This document shows, piece after piece, positions 15,916 to 25,209 of a stretch of DNA of 64,000 nucleotides (position 1 is its first letter; every line of letters starts with the position of its first letter). The DNA is from Faecalicoccus acidiformans (GTDB taxonomy: Bacteria > Bacillota_I > Bacilli_A > Erysipelotrichales > Erysipelotrichaceae). The stretch is taken from assembly GCF_014202635.1 (NCBI RefSeq), contig NZ_JACHHD010000003.1, positions 62,001-126,000 of the forward strand. The letters are read 5' to 3'. A program made the translations under genes and the position numbers. The notes under the pieces are model-generated. The model was not told where the DNA came from. It did not search any database and saw only the letters and a program-made list of their open reading frames with translations.

Positions 15916-18900
15916 AAGAATTTCTCCTTTAGTGTCATTAATGTTTGATTCAAAAGATCTTTTTTCTTTTTCTTTGGAATCCGTATCTGTATCTTTTTAT
16001 TTTTTAGAGCCAGATCGATCGTTCGACTGATCTCGTTGATTGTTTCAAATAAAGAAACGCCGTCACATGTGGATGAAAACTGTTCATCAAAGGTCAAAAC
16101 ATAGACTTTATCTTCTTCTTTTAAACTTTCGACTCCCTTTTGATTGACAAAGAGATCAAAACGTTTTTGTTCAAAGATCTGTCGTACATCACCAGGGATC
16201 TTTCCAAAGAGATCGTTGATTCGCTCTTGATAAGCTTCCAGATCTTCATATCGATCGATGGATTTGATCTTCTGATAAATCGATAATTTATCGCCGTCAT
16301 TTTCGGTAAAGTTTTCTGGAATATGCCCTTGGAATCCTATGTTTGCTCTCTTGGTCAATTCTGGTTTTTGAACTTCTCCTTTATGACGGGCAATCGCATT
16401 GCCTAACATTTCCAAATAGAGATCTAGTCCGACTTGATCGATAAAACCGGCTTGTTGCGGTCCTAAGAGATCACCAGCCCCTCGAATGGTCAAATCCCGC
16501 ATGGCAATCTTATAACCGCTTCCCAGCCGAGTGAATTCTTTGATGGATTTCAAACGCTTCTGTGCCGTTTCTGTCAATTCTTTATCCGGCTGGATCATCA
16601 AATAACAATATGCGATCTTTTCTCTTCGACCAACGCGCCCACGAATCTGATAGAGCTGAGACAATCCGAACCGATCGGCATTTTCAATAATGATAGTATT
16701 CGCATTGGCAATATCCAAACCGGTTTCGATGATCGTTGTACAAACCAAGATTTGAAATTTTCCCTGGGCAAAGGCCAGCATCGTATCTTCAATGGTTTCT
16801 TTTTCCATTTTTCCATGAGCAACGCCCACTTTGGCATCTGGAAATTGTGCCTGCAGCTGATTGGCGATGATATAGATCTGTTCCACACGATTATATAAAT
16901 AGAAAACTTGTCCTTCCCGTGCCAGTTCTCGAGAAATGATCTCTTTGATCACACTGCCGCGCTTTTCCATGATATAAGTCTGGATCGGATGTCTTCTTGC
17001 CGGCGGAGTATTGAGTTGGGAAATCGTACGAACTCCGATCAACGACATCTGCAAAGTTCGCGGTATCGGTGTGGCACTCAAAGAAAGTACATCGATCGTA
17101 TTCTTCATCTCTTTGATCTTTTCTTTATGTTCCACTCCAAAACGCTGTTCTTCATCGATGATCAAGAATCCCAAATCTTTATAGGTGAAAGCCGAATTCA
17201 ACAAGCGATGGGTTCCAATAACGATATCGATGCGCCCCGCTTTGAGATCCTTTTGGATCTGATGGATCTCGCGGTCTGAAACAAAACGGTTGACTAACGC
17301 AATATTAGCTCCCGTATCGGCAAACCGCTGTTGGACAGTTTGATAGTGCTGCATGCTTAAAATCGTTGTAGGGCATAAAAAGGCCACTTGTTTCCCGCTG
17401 GAAATGGCTTTAAAAGCACAACGCATCGCAACTTCCGTTTTTCCAAAACCGACATCTCCACATAAGAGATGATCCATTGGTTTTGGTTTTTCCATTTCTT
17501 TTTTGATCTCAGCAGTGGCTCTGAGCTGATCTGGCGTCGATTCATACAAAAAGGCATCTTCAAATTCTTTTTGAAGGGCATCATCTGGTGGGAAGGCATA
17601 TCCAATATCTTCATTTCGCAGTGAATAGAGCTCCACCAAACGTGCCGCGATCTCTTCGACTTTTTGTGACACTTTTTCTTTGGTCTTTTTCCAGGCACTG
17701 CTTCCCAAACTAGAAAGCTGGATCCCCGCTCCTTCTTTTGAAATGTATTTTCGTACCAGTTGAAACTGTGATAAAGGAACATAAAGTTCATCATTGTTTC
17801 GATATAATATATAGAGATAATCTAATTTTTTTCCCTGGTTTTCTCTTGTGACGATTCCGCAATACTGACCAATTCCGTATTGTTCGTGAACGACATAATC
17901 TCCCTTTTCCAACTCCATCACATCTTCGATGATCTTTCCTTCTTTAAAGGTCTTTTGGTATCGACGATGAATATGATTTTGAACAAAGAGTTCTCTAGCA
18001 GTCACAACTTGAATATCCTGTAAGAGAAAGCCTTCATAAAACTCTGGTTCAATGGCTTCATAAGAAAGATCGATCGCATTATCTTCTAAACATCCTTTGA
18101 CCTTTTGAAGTTCTTTTTCTTCCAGGGCAAAATAAATCTTCTTTTTTCGATCCAAACTTTGAATTTGCATCAAAAGAGGCTGTACGGCTTTTTCCAGACT
18201 TTGGAAAGAAGTCATCGCAAAACCCGAATGAGCAAATTCATGAAAGGAAATTGTCTTTCTTCCTGTTTTCAGTCGCTCCAGATCCCAAAAAAGTGTATAT
18301 TTTGGCAAAGACAGATGATCTTGCACTCGTTCCTGGACATAGGCAATGTTATCTTCATTCAGCTTTTTTAAAGCTCTTTGAACTTCTTCAATGGAACTAA
18401 AATAGATGGTTCCTTCCAAATAATCCATCAAAGAATACGTCTTTGTATAAGGAAAATAAAAATATAGAATGTTTTCGGGTTCATAATTTTCCAGATATCG
18501 CAAATCGGCTTCAATATGATCTTGAAGCATTTCTTGATCTTGGACATCTTTGAGCCGACTTTTTTCTTTTTTTAAAGAAATCAAGACATTTTCTTTGATT
18601 TCTTGAATCTGCTCATCGCAGAATAAAAGATCAGTGGCCGGCGAAATATGAATCTCGGATACTCTTTGTATCGTTCGCTGTGTCGTCTCATCGAAGAAAC
18701 GTATTGATTCGATCTGGGTATCAAAAAATTCGATTCGAACCGGATGTTCATATTCCAAAGAAAAAATGTCGATGATCCCTCCCCGGGCAGCAAAAGTACA
18801 AGGACGGTCAACGTAATTCAAACGAGTATATCCGATGCGAACTAGTTTTTCTTTTAAAGTATGAAGATCCATCTCTTGATCGATTTTCAGATCCATACAG

Positions 18901-19295
18901 TTGGATTTGAAAAAAACCGGGTCTGGCAAATAGCGCGTAAAAGAAGCCGTTGAACAAATCAAGAGAAACGGCTTTTTTCTTTCTACGATCTGAGTTAAAG
19001 CATAGATCATCTCATTTTTGTCTTCGGGAGAGCTTGCGATAGCTTGAACTCGCAAGCTTTCTTCCATGACAAAAAGCAGCACATCCTCCAACATCAAAGA
19101 AATGCGGCGATAGAGCTGGCTGGCTTCATATTGTTTTTTCTTTACAACGACCATCGTCTTTTTTGTCTTTAAAAAAGTAGCCGTCAACATCAAAGCTTCT
19201 TCCATCAAAGACAAAGAACCTATCGATTTATGCGGTTCGATACAGTTCTGGACCAGATCTTCTTTTTGTAGTCGTTCTAAGATCTCGATATTCAA
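15894..19295 (-). CDS. mfd: Transcription-repair coupling factor
   Basis: 1133-residue Mfd, a translocase that removes stalled RNA polymerase and recruits UvrA. In order: a degenerate UvrB-like N-terminal module; the RNA polymerase interacting domain around residue 460 (GDYVVHEQYGIGQYCGI); RecG-type helicase domains with Walker A LCGDVGFGKTEVAMR and box FLIIDEEQRFGVEHK; motifs LSLSATPIPRTLQMS and QIRGRVGRREKIAYCY; and a C-terminal TRCF domain. The start is TTG at 19295, 5 nt after GAAGGAG. Sits 12 nt downstream of pth, as in Bacillus, but without spoVT or other sporulation genes downstream. Confidence 0.97.
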   Translation of the reverse strand: MNIEILERLQKEDLVQNCIEPHKSIGSLSLMEEALMLTATFLKTKKTMVVVKKKQYEASQLYRRISLMLEDVLLFVMEESLRVQAIASSPEDKNEMIYALTQIVERKKPFLLICSTASFTRYLPDPVFFKSNCMDLKIDQEMDLHTLKEKLVRIGYTRLNYVDRPCTFAARGGIIDIFSLEYEHPVRIEFFDTQIESIRFFDETTQRTIQRVSEIHISPATDLLFCDEQIQEIKENVLISLKKEKSRLKDVQDQEMLQDHIEADLRYLENYEPENILYFYFPYTKTYSLMDYLEGTIYFSSIEEVQRALKKLNEDNIAYVQERVQDHLSLPKYTLFWDLERLKTGRKTISFHEFAHSGFAMTSFQSLEKAVQPLLMQIQSLDRKKKIYFALEEKELQKVKGCLEDNAIDLSYEAIEPEFYEGFLLQDIQVVTARELFVQNHIHRRYQKTFKEGKIIEDVMELEKGDYVVHEQYGIGQYCGIVTRENQGKKLDYLYILYRNNDELYVPLSQFQLVRKYISKEGAGIQLSSLGSSAWKKTKEKVSQKVEEIAARLVELYSLRNEDIGYAFPPDDALQKEFEDAFLYESTPDQLRATAEIKKEMEKPKPMDHLLCGDVGFGKTEVAMRCAFKAISSGKQVAFLCPTTILSMQHYQTVQQRFADTGANIALVNRFVSDREIHQIQKDLKAGRIDIVIGTHRLLNSAFTYKDLGFLIIDEEQRFGVEHKEKIKEMKNTIDVLSLSATPIPRTLQMSLIGVRTISQLNTPPARRHPIQTYIMEKRGSVIKEIISRELAREGQVFYLYNRVEQIYIIANQLQAQFPDAKVGVAHGKMEKETIEDTMLAFAQGKFQILVCTTIIETGLDIANANTIIIENADRFGLSQLYQIRGRVGRREKIAYCYLMIQPDKELTETAQKRLKSIKEFTRLGSGYKIAMRDLTIRGAGDLLGPQQAGFIDQVGLDLYLEMLGNAIARHKGEVQKPELTKRANIGFQGHIPENFTENDGDKLSIYQKIKSIDRYEDLEAYQERINDLFGKIPGDVRQIFEQKRFDLFVNQKGVESLKEEDKVYVLTFDEQFSSTCDGVSLFETINEISRTIDLALKNKKIQIRIPKKKKKDLLNQTLMTLKEKFLCDSINS

Positions 19296-19307
19296 AATAA
19301 CTCCTTC

Positions 19308-19868
19308 TTATTTTTTATTATACTGATTCATGGTATCCATAAAAGAGTGTGTCAAAGAATAATAAGCAGCTTGAGCACTCTGTTCAACAGCTTCTTTTAA
19401 GGGTTCTTTTTCATCGTCCTGAAATTGTCCTAGTACCCAGTGGATCATATCGATCTGCGGATTTTTTCCAACCCCTACACGAATACGATCAAATTCATTC
19501 GTAAAGATGCATTGAATGATACTTTTGATTCCATTATGGCCTCCTGCACTGCCCTTTTGGCGCAGTCGGATCTTTCCAACCGGAAGATCCACATCATCAT
19601 AAATCACTAGAACATCATGTGTACTGATCTTATAAAAATCCATGCATTGACGCAAAGCAAAGCCGCTGTTATTCATAAAAGTTGTAGGTTTCAATAAGAT
19701 CACATCTTCATTTTGAATCTTTGTTTTGGCAAAATAAGCCGAGAATTTTTCTTGATCGAAACTGACTTTACAAAGATCCGCCAATCGATCCATTACCATA
19801 AATCCAGCATTGTGTCTTGTATTTTCATATTTTCTTCCAGGATTTCCTAATCCGATACATACTTTCAT
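19308..19868 (-). CDS. pth: Peptidyl-tRNA hydrolase
   Basis: 186 residues. Cleaves peptidyl-tRNA released from ribosomes. Motifs: GLGNPGRKYENTRHNAGFM with the catalytic His of TRHNAGF, the substrate-binding LLKPTTFMNNSG, VIYDDVDLPVGKIRLRQ with the catalytic Asp, and GSAGGHNGIKSI. The ATG at 19868 follows AAAGGAACCAGAA; a longer in-frame extension upstream runs through the khpB terminator and is not credible. Confidence 0.96.
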   Translation of the reverse strand: MKVCIGLGNPGRKYENTRHNAGFMVMDRLADLCKVSFDQEKFSAYFAKTKIQNEDVILLKPTTFMNNSGFALRQCMDFYKISTHDVLVIYDDVDLPVGKIRLRQKGSAGGHNGIKSIIQCIFTNEFDRIRVGVGKNPQIDMIHWVLGQFQDDEKEPLKEAVEQSAQAAYYSLTHSFMDTMNQYNKK

Positions 19869-19883
19869 TTTCTGGTTCCTTTC

Positions 19884-19910
19884 AAAAAAAACGGGAAAAC
19901 TTCCCGTTTT
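19884..19910 (-). terminator. Terminator of the rpmH-yidC-khpB operon
   Basis: Minus strand AAAAACGGGAA-GTT-TTCCCGTTTTTTTT, directly after the khpB stop (19910-19912). The hairpin marks the end of the rpmH operon, although pth starts only about 20 nt further. Confidence 0.9.
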
Positions 19911-20536
19911 TATTCTACTTCTTTTCCTGGAGAATATAAGATGCACAAATGACGTTGTGATCCTTCTCCTTTGGATTGTGTCGAAATATTTTCCATATTG
20001 GCTAAAGCATTGTGAATCGCTTTACGTTCATCAGCCGGCATTGGATCCAGCGAGGCATCGATCTTTGTACGGCGCACATCTTTAGCAACACGGATGGCCA
20101 TACGAGTGATCTTTTCATAACGATCTTCTTTGTAGCCATTGACATCGATCAAAACACCGACACGCTTTTTGAATTCTGCACTGGCTGCTGCCTTGACCAA
20201 ACGATTGAAAGACTGCAAAGACTTGCCGCCTTTACCGATCATGATACCATTATTTGAAGTATCTACCGTGATGCGATAAAAACCGTGATCATTTTCAAGC
20301 GTTACAGTTCCGTCCAGCTGCGCGTTGTCAAAATATTGTTGGATGTAGGAAATCAAGAAGTTTTCAACATCTTTTTCGCAATAGACTTCGATTTCTACAG
20401 ATTTACCGACACCTAAAAATCCGCTTTTTTCTTCTACGATCGTATAGTGAAGCTCTTCCACGGACACTCCTTTATCTTGAGCTGCTTTCTTTAAAGCTTC
20501 ATCCAATGTTTTTTCTGTATAGTGTTTGAATTCCAT
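19910..20536 (-). CDS. khpB: RNA-binding protein KhpB (Jag)
   Basis: 208 residues with the three Jag modules in order. The Jag-N domain contains KTLDEALKKAAQDKGVSVEE. The KH domain has its loop at MIGKGGKSLQSFNRLV. The R3H domain contains RKAIHNALANMENIS and ends SQRHLCILYSPG. With KhpA it forms an RNA-binding heterodimer linked to cell division and envelope control in Gram-positives. Follows yidC by 15 nt with a GAGGAGG ribosome binding site, the conserved rnpA-yidC-jag order. Confidence 0.95.
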   Translation of the reverse strand: MEFKHYTEKTLDEALKKAAQDKGVSVEELHYTIVEEKSGFLGVGKSVEIEVYCEKDVENFLISYIQQYFDNAQLDGTVTLENDHGFYRITVDTSNNGIMIGKGGKSLQSFNRLVKAAASAEFKKRVGVLIDVNGYKEDRYEKITRMAIRVAKDVRRTKIDASLDPMPADERKAIHNALANMENISTQSKGEGSQRHLCILYSPGKEVE

Positions 20537-20551
20537 GCTCGTTTCCTCCTC

Positions 20552-21553
20552 TTACGACGCTTTTTTCTGCTTTACGATCATAGAGTGTAAGAAAACACTG
20601 AAGCACATTCTCGTCAAAGAAGAAACTAACCAATAGAATGCCATGGCGATTGGCCAGGAAATGTAAAGAATCGCAATAAGACCAGTTGAGAAATACATTG
20701 TTGTATTCATACTGTTCATGGCATTATTTTTTGTATCCAAATATTCTTTTTTCTTCACATGATCAATCTTATCCTGACGTTTCTTTAAAATTTGCGGCAT
20801 CTTCAAAGAAACCAAAGAACAGATAATCATCAAAACATAAATGATGATATATGCAATTTCAAGATGTTGGAAACCATATAAAGGAGTCTGCGACAAGCTG
20901 ATTCCCATAAAACTTCCCAACACAACGCTGCTGGCGCGCGTCATCGCATAGTACACACCCATCATGATCGGCAACTGGATCAAAGTCACCAAGAGCGTAC
21001 CAAATGGATGAATATCATATTTCTGATATAGCTTCTGTGTTTCTTGAGCCATCATCAAACGCGAATGGTCATCGGTTTTCCCTGCATATTTATTTTGGAT
21101 TCGCTGCATTTCCGGTTGAATTTCCTGCATGCGCTGCGAGGACATCTGTGATTTCTTAGTGAATAAGAAAACAACGCCCTGAATCAAAATTGTTGTCAGG
21201 ATGATTCCCCATCCGGCATCGGTAAAAGATGCGATGATATTGATCAATTGTGCCAAAGGCCATACGATCAACCCTGTAAACCAGCCTGAGGAGAACGCTT
21301 CTCCAAAAGTCATGGGTTCAATCGTGATCAAATCATTGTCATCATATTTCGCATATTCTTCTTTCAGATCCTCATTTTCAATATCGGTTACGTTGACAAG
21401 ATCTTTTCTGATTTCTACTTTTTCTGAAGAAATGATCTGATCGACTTTTAGCTTTCCATCCGTAGCACGGGGACTGGAACAAGCCGTACATGTCAACAAC
21501 ACAAACAGACAAAGAAACAAGATCTTCATCTTTCCTTTTAATAGATTGGCCAT
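20552..21553 (-). CDS. yidC: Membrane protein insertase YidC
   Basis: 333-residue YidC/OxaA. It has an N-terminal lipoprotein signal (ILFLCLFVLLTCTACSS, lipidated Cys in the TAC context) as in Gram-positive YidC. An extracytoplasmic linker is followed by five membrane segments with a cytosolic hairpin (QEIQPEMQRIQNKYAGKTDD). A basic charge in the first core helix region is compatible with the hydrophilic groove of the insertase. It integrates membrane proteins with or without SecYEG. Starts 4 nt after the rnpA stop. Confidence 0.95.
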   Translation of the reverse strand: MANLLKGKMKILFLCLFVLLTCTACSSPRATDGKLKVDQIISSEKVEIRKDLVNVTDIENEDLKEEYAKYDDNDLITIEPMTFGEAFSSGWFTGLIVWPLAQLINIIASFTDAGWGIILTTILIQGVVFLFTKKSQMSSQRMQEIQPEMQRIQNKYAGKTDDHSRLMMAQETQKLYQKYDIHPFGTLLVTLIQLPIMMGVYYAMTRASSVVLGSFMGISLSQTPLYGFQHLEIAYIIIYVLMIICSLVSLKMPQILKKRQDKIDHVKKKEYLDTKNNAMNSMNTTMYFSTGLIAILYISWPIAMAFYWLVSSLTRMCFSVFLHSMIVKQKKAS

Positions 21554-21556
21554 GTT

Positions 21557-21895
21557 TTACCTCTTCATTTTCTTTTCTATCCGAACTTTGTTGGTCGCAA
21601 GTTCTTTTTCATTTTGCGCAAAATCTTGCAGGTGGTAGCGAGGACGAACAATAATGATCAGATCGTATTCTTCGTTAAAACTAAAAAGGTGATCGACCAT
21701 AGAACGGACTTGCCGTTTTACTTTATTTCGGCAAACGGCATTTCCTAATTTTTTTCCTACACTGATTCCTACACGAGCATGTTCTTCTTTTCGTTTCTGA
21801 AAATAACAGACGAAACTGTTCGAAGCAACCGACTTCTTTTGTCCAATGATCGCAGAGAATTCATAATTTTTACAAACTCGAAACGGCTTTTTCAT
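21557..21895 (-). CDS. rnpA: Ribonuclease P protein component
   Basis: 112 residues. Protein subunit of RNase P, which trims 5' leaders of tRNA precursors. Recognised by position after rpmH and by the family RNR-type stretch GKKLGNAVCRNKVKRQVRSM, followed by DLIIIVRPRY. The protein is strongly basic. Ribosome binding site GGGAGG. Confidence 0.95.
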   Translation of the reverse strand: MKKPFRVCKNYEFSAIIGQKKSVASNSFVCYFQKRKEEHARVGISVGKKLGNAVCRNKVKRQVRSMVDHLFSFNEEYDLIIIVRPRYHLQDFAQNEKELATNKVRIEKKMKR

Positions 21896-21910
21896 GAAAT
21901 CCTCCCATCA

Positions 21911-21940
21911 AGACAAAAAAATCACCAAGGTTGGTGATTT
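21911..21940 (-). terminator. Hairpin between rpmH and rnpA
   Basis: Minus strand AATCACCAA-CC-TTGGTGATT followed by seven T, a strong intrinsic terminator shape immediately after the rpmH stop. No separate promoter is obvious for rnpA, so this probably acts as a partial terminator that lowers rnpA-yidC expression relative to L34. Boundaries are good to about 1 nt. Confidence 0.8.
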
Positions 21941-22075
21941 CTAAGCGGATAGTACCTTTCTTCCCTTTGCTCTTCTACGAGCCAGTACGTTACGTCCACC
22001 AACGGTTGCCATACGAGCACGGAAACCATGAGTTTTTTGGTGTTTTCTCTTACTTGGCTGATATGTTCTCTTCAT
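21941..22075 (-). CDS. rpmH: 50S ribosomal protein L34
   Basis: 44 residues, too short for many gene callers. Begins [18 protein letters not shown], continues [20 protein letters not shown] and ends RKVLSA, the complete L34 sequence. First gene of rpmH-rnpA-yidC-khpB. Its promoter is near perfect. The leader is about 50 nt with a GGGGTGA-type ribosome binding site. Confidence 0.97.
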   Translation of the reverse strand: MKRTYQPSKRKHQKTHGFRARMATVGGRNVLARRRAKGRKVLSA

Positions 22076-22133
22076 TTTTGAGTCACCCCACAGTCTTCAA
22101 ATTTACCTTGTTTTCAAATAAGATTGCTTGACA

Positions 22134-22162
22134 ATTATAACAAGCCCCTTTATTCAAGTCAA
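22134..22162 (-). promoter_or_regulatory. Strong sigma-A promoter of rpmH
   Basis: Minus strand TTGACT (22157-22162), 17-bp spacer, TATAAT (22134-22139). It fits a highly expressed ribosomal protein gene. Confidence 0.92.
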
Positions 22163-22166
22163 CCAA

Positions 22167-23390
22167 TTAATCGCTTGAATTTCGCTTTTTTAACATTTCA
22201 TACGCTTTTTGAGCCGGTTTAAATAAAAGTTTATTGACTGGTAAATCAAATTCTCCAATAAATTCATTCACAACAGGATTGAAATTCGATTTATAGACAG
22301 AAAGACCATCTTTCAACGTTCCTTCGACTCCCCCCATCGTCACATAGTCATATCCATGTTCAAATGCATAAGAGAACTGAGTCATATACGTTAAATATTG
22401 AGGACGGAAGGTTCGAAAATCTTCATTCATGCCCGCATATAACATTTCTACTGTTTTTCCATAGCCGATCATCAAACCTCCGGCAATTACTTGAGGTCCC
22501 TGATATTTATCCAAAATCTCTTTCATGGAATCTAATTCTTGTTGCGCTTGTTGAATTTCCTGATTTGCTTTTTTGCGTGCCTTATTTCCCAATTCTTCTG
22601 AATCGAGCTTCTCTTGATTATTTTTTATTGTCTCTTCAAGTTCAGATTTGCGATCTTGCGGATCCACACTTGCTAAAAATAAATAAGTTGTGTCCGGATA
22701 AGTTTCCATTAACAATTTAAAATATTCTTCATTTCTTAACTGCACATTTTTTCTTTGTTCAGTCATATGCATGACTTTCGCAAACTCATCCAATCCAGAC
22801 CGGTCAACTAAATCAACATGTACATGTTTTCGTATGGCCACATTTTTACTGCGTAAAGTGGAACGCGGAACATGATGATCCATATCATCATTTTTACGAA
22901 CTCCCATATGGAAACGAGCTTGTGCTGTTTCCGCAATATATGTTGTAAATCCATGATGGAAGGCACCGACAGATTGAATATTATCAAGAATCTTCATCGA
23001 TTCCGGATCCATTTCCGGTTGCTCTGTTCCAAAATCATAATCACGCATATGGATTTCCGGATCAAATTTAATAAATAAACAATGTCTCTTCTTGGCGATT
23101 CTTTTTAATTCTGAAAAATAATACTTTAATAAAGGTTTATTTTTGTAATCCAAAATGGGTCCTCTTGGCAGATAAAACATTGTAAATCCAAAAGGTAAAG
23201 ATTTAATCAGAACCAAACCGGCCGCAACCAGTTGATGATTTTCATCATAGACCCCTGTATGAAGGTGGTCCCAATTTTTTTTGACATCCGCCCATTGATA
23301 ACTTTGGAGAAGGTTACAATAAGGATGATTTTCCACAAATTTGTTATAATCTTCTTTTTGGATATTGATCTCAAAATGATAAATACTCAT
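22167..23390 (-). CDS. FemAB family peptidoglycan interpeptide bridge aminoacyltransferase
   Basis: 407 residues of the FemA/FemX/MurM family, non-ribosomal peptidyl transferases that add amino acids from aminoacyl-tRNA to the lipid II stem peptide. Two GNAT-like halves are split by a helical arm at about residues 240-295 (from SELEETIKNNQEKLDSEE to QAQQELDSMKEILDKY), the coiled-coil hallmark of Fem proteins. Other landmarks are LLQSYQWADVKKNW, FYLPRGPILDY and the C-terminal YDYVTMGGVEGTLKDGLSVY. Which amino acid it adds cannot be told. Ribosome binding site GGGGGC. Confidence 0.92.
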   Translation of the reverse strand: MSIYHFEINIQKEDYNKFVENHPYCNLLQSYQWADVKKNWDHLHTGVYDENHQLVAAGLVLIKSLPFGFTMFYLPRGPILDYKNKPLLKYYFSELKRIAKKRHCLFIKFDPEIHMRDYDFGTEQPEMDPESMKILDNIQSVGAFHHGFTTYIAETAQARFHMGVRKNDDMDHHVPRSTLRSKNVAIRKHVHVDLVDRSGLDEFAKVMHMTEQRKNVQLRNEEYFKLLMETYPDTTYLFLASVDPQDRKSELEETIKNNQEKLDSEELGNKARKKANQEIQQAQQELDSMKEILDKYQGPQVIAGGLMIGYGKTVEMLYAGMNEDFRTFRPQYLTYMTQFSYAFEHGYDYVTMGGVEGTLKDGLSVYKSNFNPVVNEFIGEFDLPVNKLLFKPAQKAYEMLKKRNSSD

Positions 23391-23844
23391 AGATCAAAGC
23401 CCCCTTTTTTCCCTAGTATTGTATCAAACCAAAAAGAAATCTCAATCTTTTTATCCCCATTTCTCTTTGAATTTAAATAGGGGGAAAACTTATTGATTTA
23501 AACTTTCCATTATGATTTTTTCCCCGCTTTCTTTTGTTTTATCCCCTATTTATTCCCTTTGAAAATCCATTATTTTCAAAAGGCTGGGGAAAAATTATTA
23601 AAACCCCTATTTCATCGATAAATATAAGATTAAAACAAAGAGGATATCATTCAGTTTTCCCCATCGTTTTTCCCCAATCTTTTAAGTTTTCCACATTGGG
23701 GAAAAGTTTGTTTTTAAAATTGTGGAAAACTATTCAATTTTTTGGGGATAATTATGAGTTTTCCCCATTTTTTCAAATTCTCTTATACCTTATAATTCAT
23801 AAATAATTCGTGTATAATACTTTTGCGTAAGGGAGGAGATATCA
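23391..23844. other. Origin region upstream of dnaA with DnaA-box-like cluster and dnaA promoter
   Basis: This AT-rich 454-bp gap carries no gene. It contains many 9-mers close to the DnaA box TTATCCACA. Forward: TTATCCCCA 23451, TTATCCCCT 23539, TTTTCCCCA 23655 and 23668, TTTTCCACA 23687, TTTTCCCCA 23759. Reverse: TGGGGAAAA 23585 and 23697, TGTGGAAAA 23721, TGGGGATAA 23743. None is the exact consensus; most have CCCCA in place of CCACA. A TATAAT at 23813-23818 with only a weak -35 is the probable dnaA promoter, so DnaA bound to the cluster may autoregulate the gene. It corresponds to the incAB-type part of a Bacillus-like bipartite origin. Confidence 0.8.
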
Positions 23845-25209
23845 ATGGAACCGCATGCTTATCCTGATCTTTGGCAACGGACTTTATCTTTGATCCAAAA
23901 ATCCCATTATTATGACAAAGAAACATTCGATTCCTGGATCTCAAAAACAGAACTGTTTAAAATTGAAAATGGTAAGGCTTATATCATCTATCCAACGATG
24001 ATCACTTTGAATATTTTAAATACTAGCGAAGGGATTCAATTGATCCAATCGACCTTGCAGGAAATATTAAATGAAAGTGTATCAGTTCAGTTTATTTCAA
24101 AACAAGATGCCAAAAAACTGATCCCTGAAGTACAGCTTCAAACACGCACGGCCAATTTAATGAAGACCGACTTTAATGAAGACTATACTTTTGAGAATTT
24201 TATTGAAGGTAACTCCAACGCCGAAGCTTATGCAGCTTGTTTATCGTGTTGTACCCAGAAAAATCATCTATTTAACCCGATCATGATATACGGAAATTCC
24301 GGATTGGGAAAAACGCACTTGTTACATGCGATTGGAAATTACTTAAAAAAGGAAAAACCAGAAACAAAAGTCTTTTATTCTTACAGTGGAGATCTGGTAT
24401 CTATTTTATTAGATGCGATGAAAGCCCGAAGCGTGCACGGAAATGCCGTTGAACTGGTCAAATCTCAACTGGTTGAAAACGATTATTTTTTGATCGATGA
24501 TATTCAAAATCTGCAGTCTTCTTCCAGTCAGGAAGTATTTTTTACAGTTTATAATGAATTGATTCGCAGAAATGCGCAAATCGTGATCACTTCCGATACG
24601 CATCCTTCAGAATTAAAAAATCTTCCCAATCGTCTGGTTTCTCGTTTCTCATCCGGATTGGCTGTCAATATCGTCAAACCAGAATTCGATACCAGCAAAG
24701 CTATTTTAAAGAAAAAACTGGAAGGAAATGAAGAGGCTTGTTTGATCGATGAAGATGTTTTAGATTATCTGGCAAATAAATTCAGTAACGATGTTCGCAA
24801 TCTGGAAGGAAGCTTGAATAAGCTGATCTTCAATGCGACTTTAGAAAATCCGGAAATCATCGATTTAGATTTTGCCCAAAGGATCTTGATGAAAGAACCG
24901 ATTGTTTCGGAAAGATCAGAATTGACGATCAAGAAGATCAAAAAGGCTGTTACACGGTTTTACGGATTGACTTACAGTGATATTGAGGGAAAATCACGGC
25001 AAAAAAAGTTAATGAACGCCAGACAAGTCTTCATCTATCTCAGTCGTGAACTGTTGCATAAAGCTTATGTTTCGATTGGACAAGAACTGGGAAACCGCGA
25101 TCATACAACGATCTCCAGCTCGTATGAAAGAGCGCAGATGCTGATCAAGACGGATCCGAATTTTAAAACGGCAGTGGAAAAGATCAAAACACTCTTAGAA
25201 AAGAATTAG
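23845..25209 (+). CDS. dnaA: Chromosomal replication initiator protein DnaA
   Basis: 454 residues. Domain I at the N-terminus (LWQRTLSLIQKSHYYDKETF), a short linker, then the AAA+ domain with Walker A YGNSGLGKTHLLHAIGN at about 149-165, Walker B YFLIDDIQNL and sensor region ITSDTHPSELKNLPNRLVSR. Domain IV for box recognition has RQVFIYLSRELLHKAYVSIG and the signature LGNRDHTTISSSYER. Binds DnaA boxes, opens the origin and loads the helicase. GGAGGAG precedes the ATG. Flanked on both sides by candidate binding sites. Confidence 0.97.
   Translation: MEPHAYPDLWQRTLSLIQKSHYYDKETFDSWISKTELFKIENGKAYIIYPTMITLNILNTSEGIQLIQSTLQEILNESVSVQFISKQDAKKLIPEVQLQTRTANLMKTDFNEDYTFENFIEGNSNAEAYAACLSCCTQKNHLFNPIMIYGNSGLGKTHLLHAIGNYLKKEKPETKVFYSYSGDLVSILLDAMKARSVHGNAVELVKSQLVENDYFLIDDIQNLQSSSSQEVFFTVYNELIRRNAQIVITSDTHPSELKNLPNRLVSRFSSGLAVNIVKPEFDTSKAILKKKLEGNEEACLIDEDVLDYLANKFSNDVRNLEGSLNKLIFNATLENPEIIDLDFAQRILMKEPIVSERSELTIKKIKKAVTRFYGLTYSDIEGKSRQKKLMNARQVFIYLSRELLHKAYVSIGQELGNRDHTTISSSYERAQMLIKTDPNFKTAVEKIKTLLEKN

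Noticed and set aside
23534-23806. 90-residue open frame within the upstream origin region
   Set aside because: Low-complexity composition from the DnaA-box-like repeats and no ribosome binding site.
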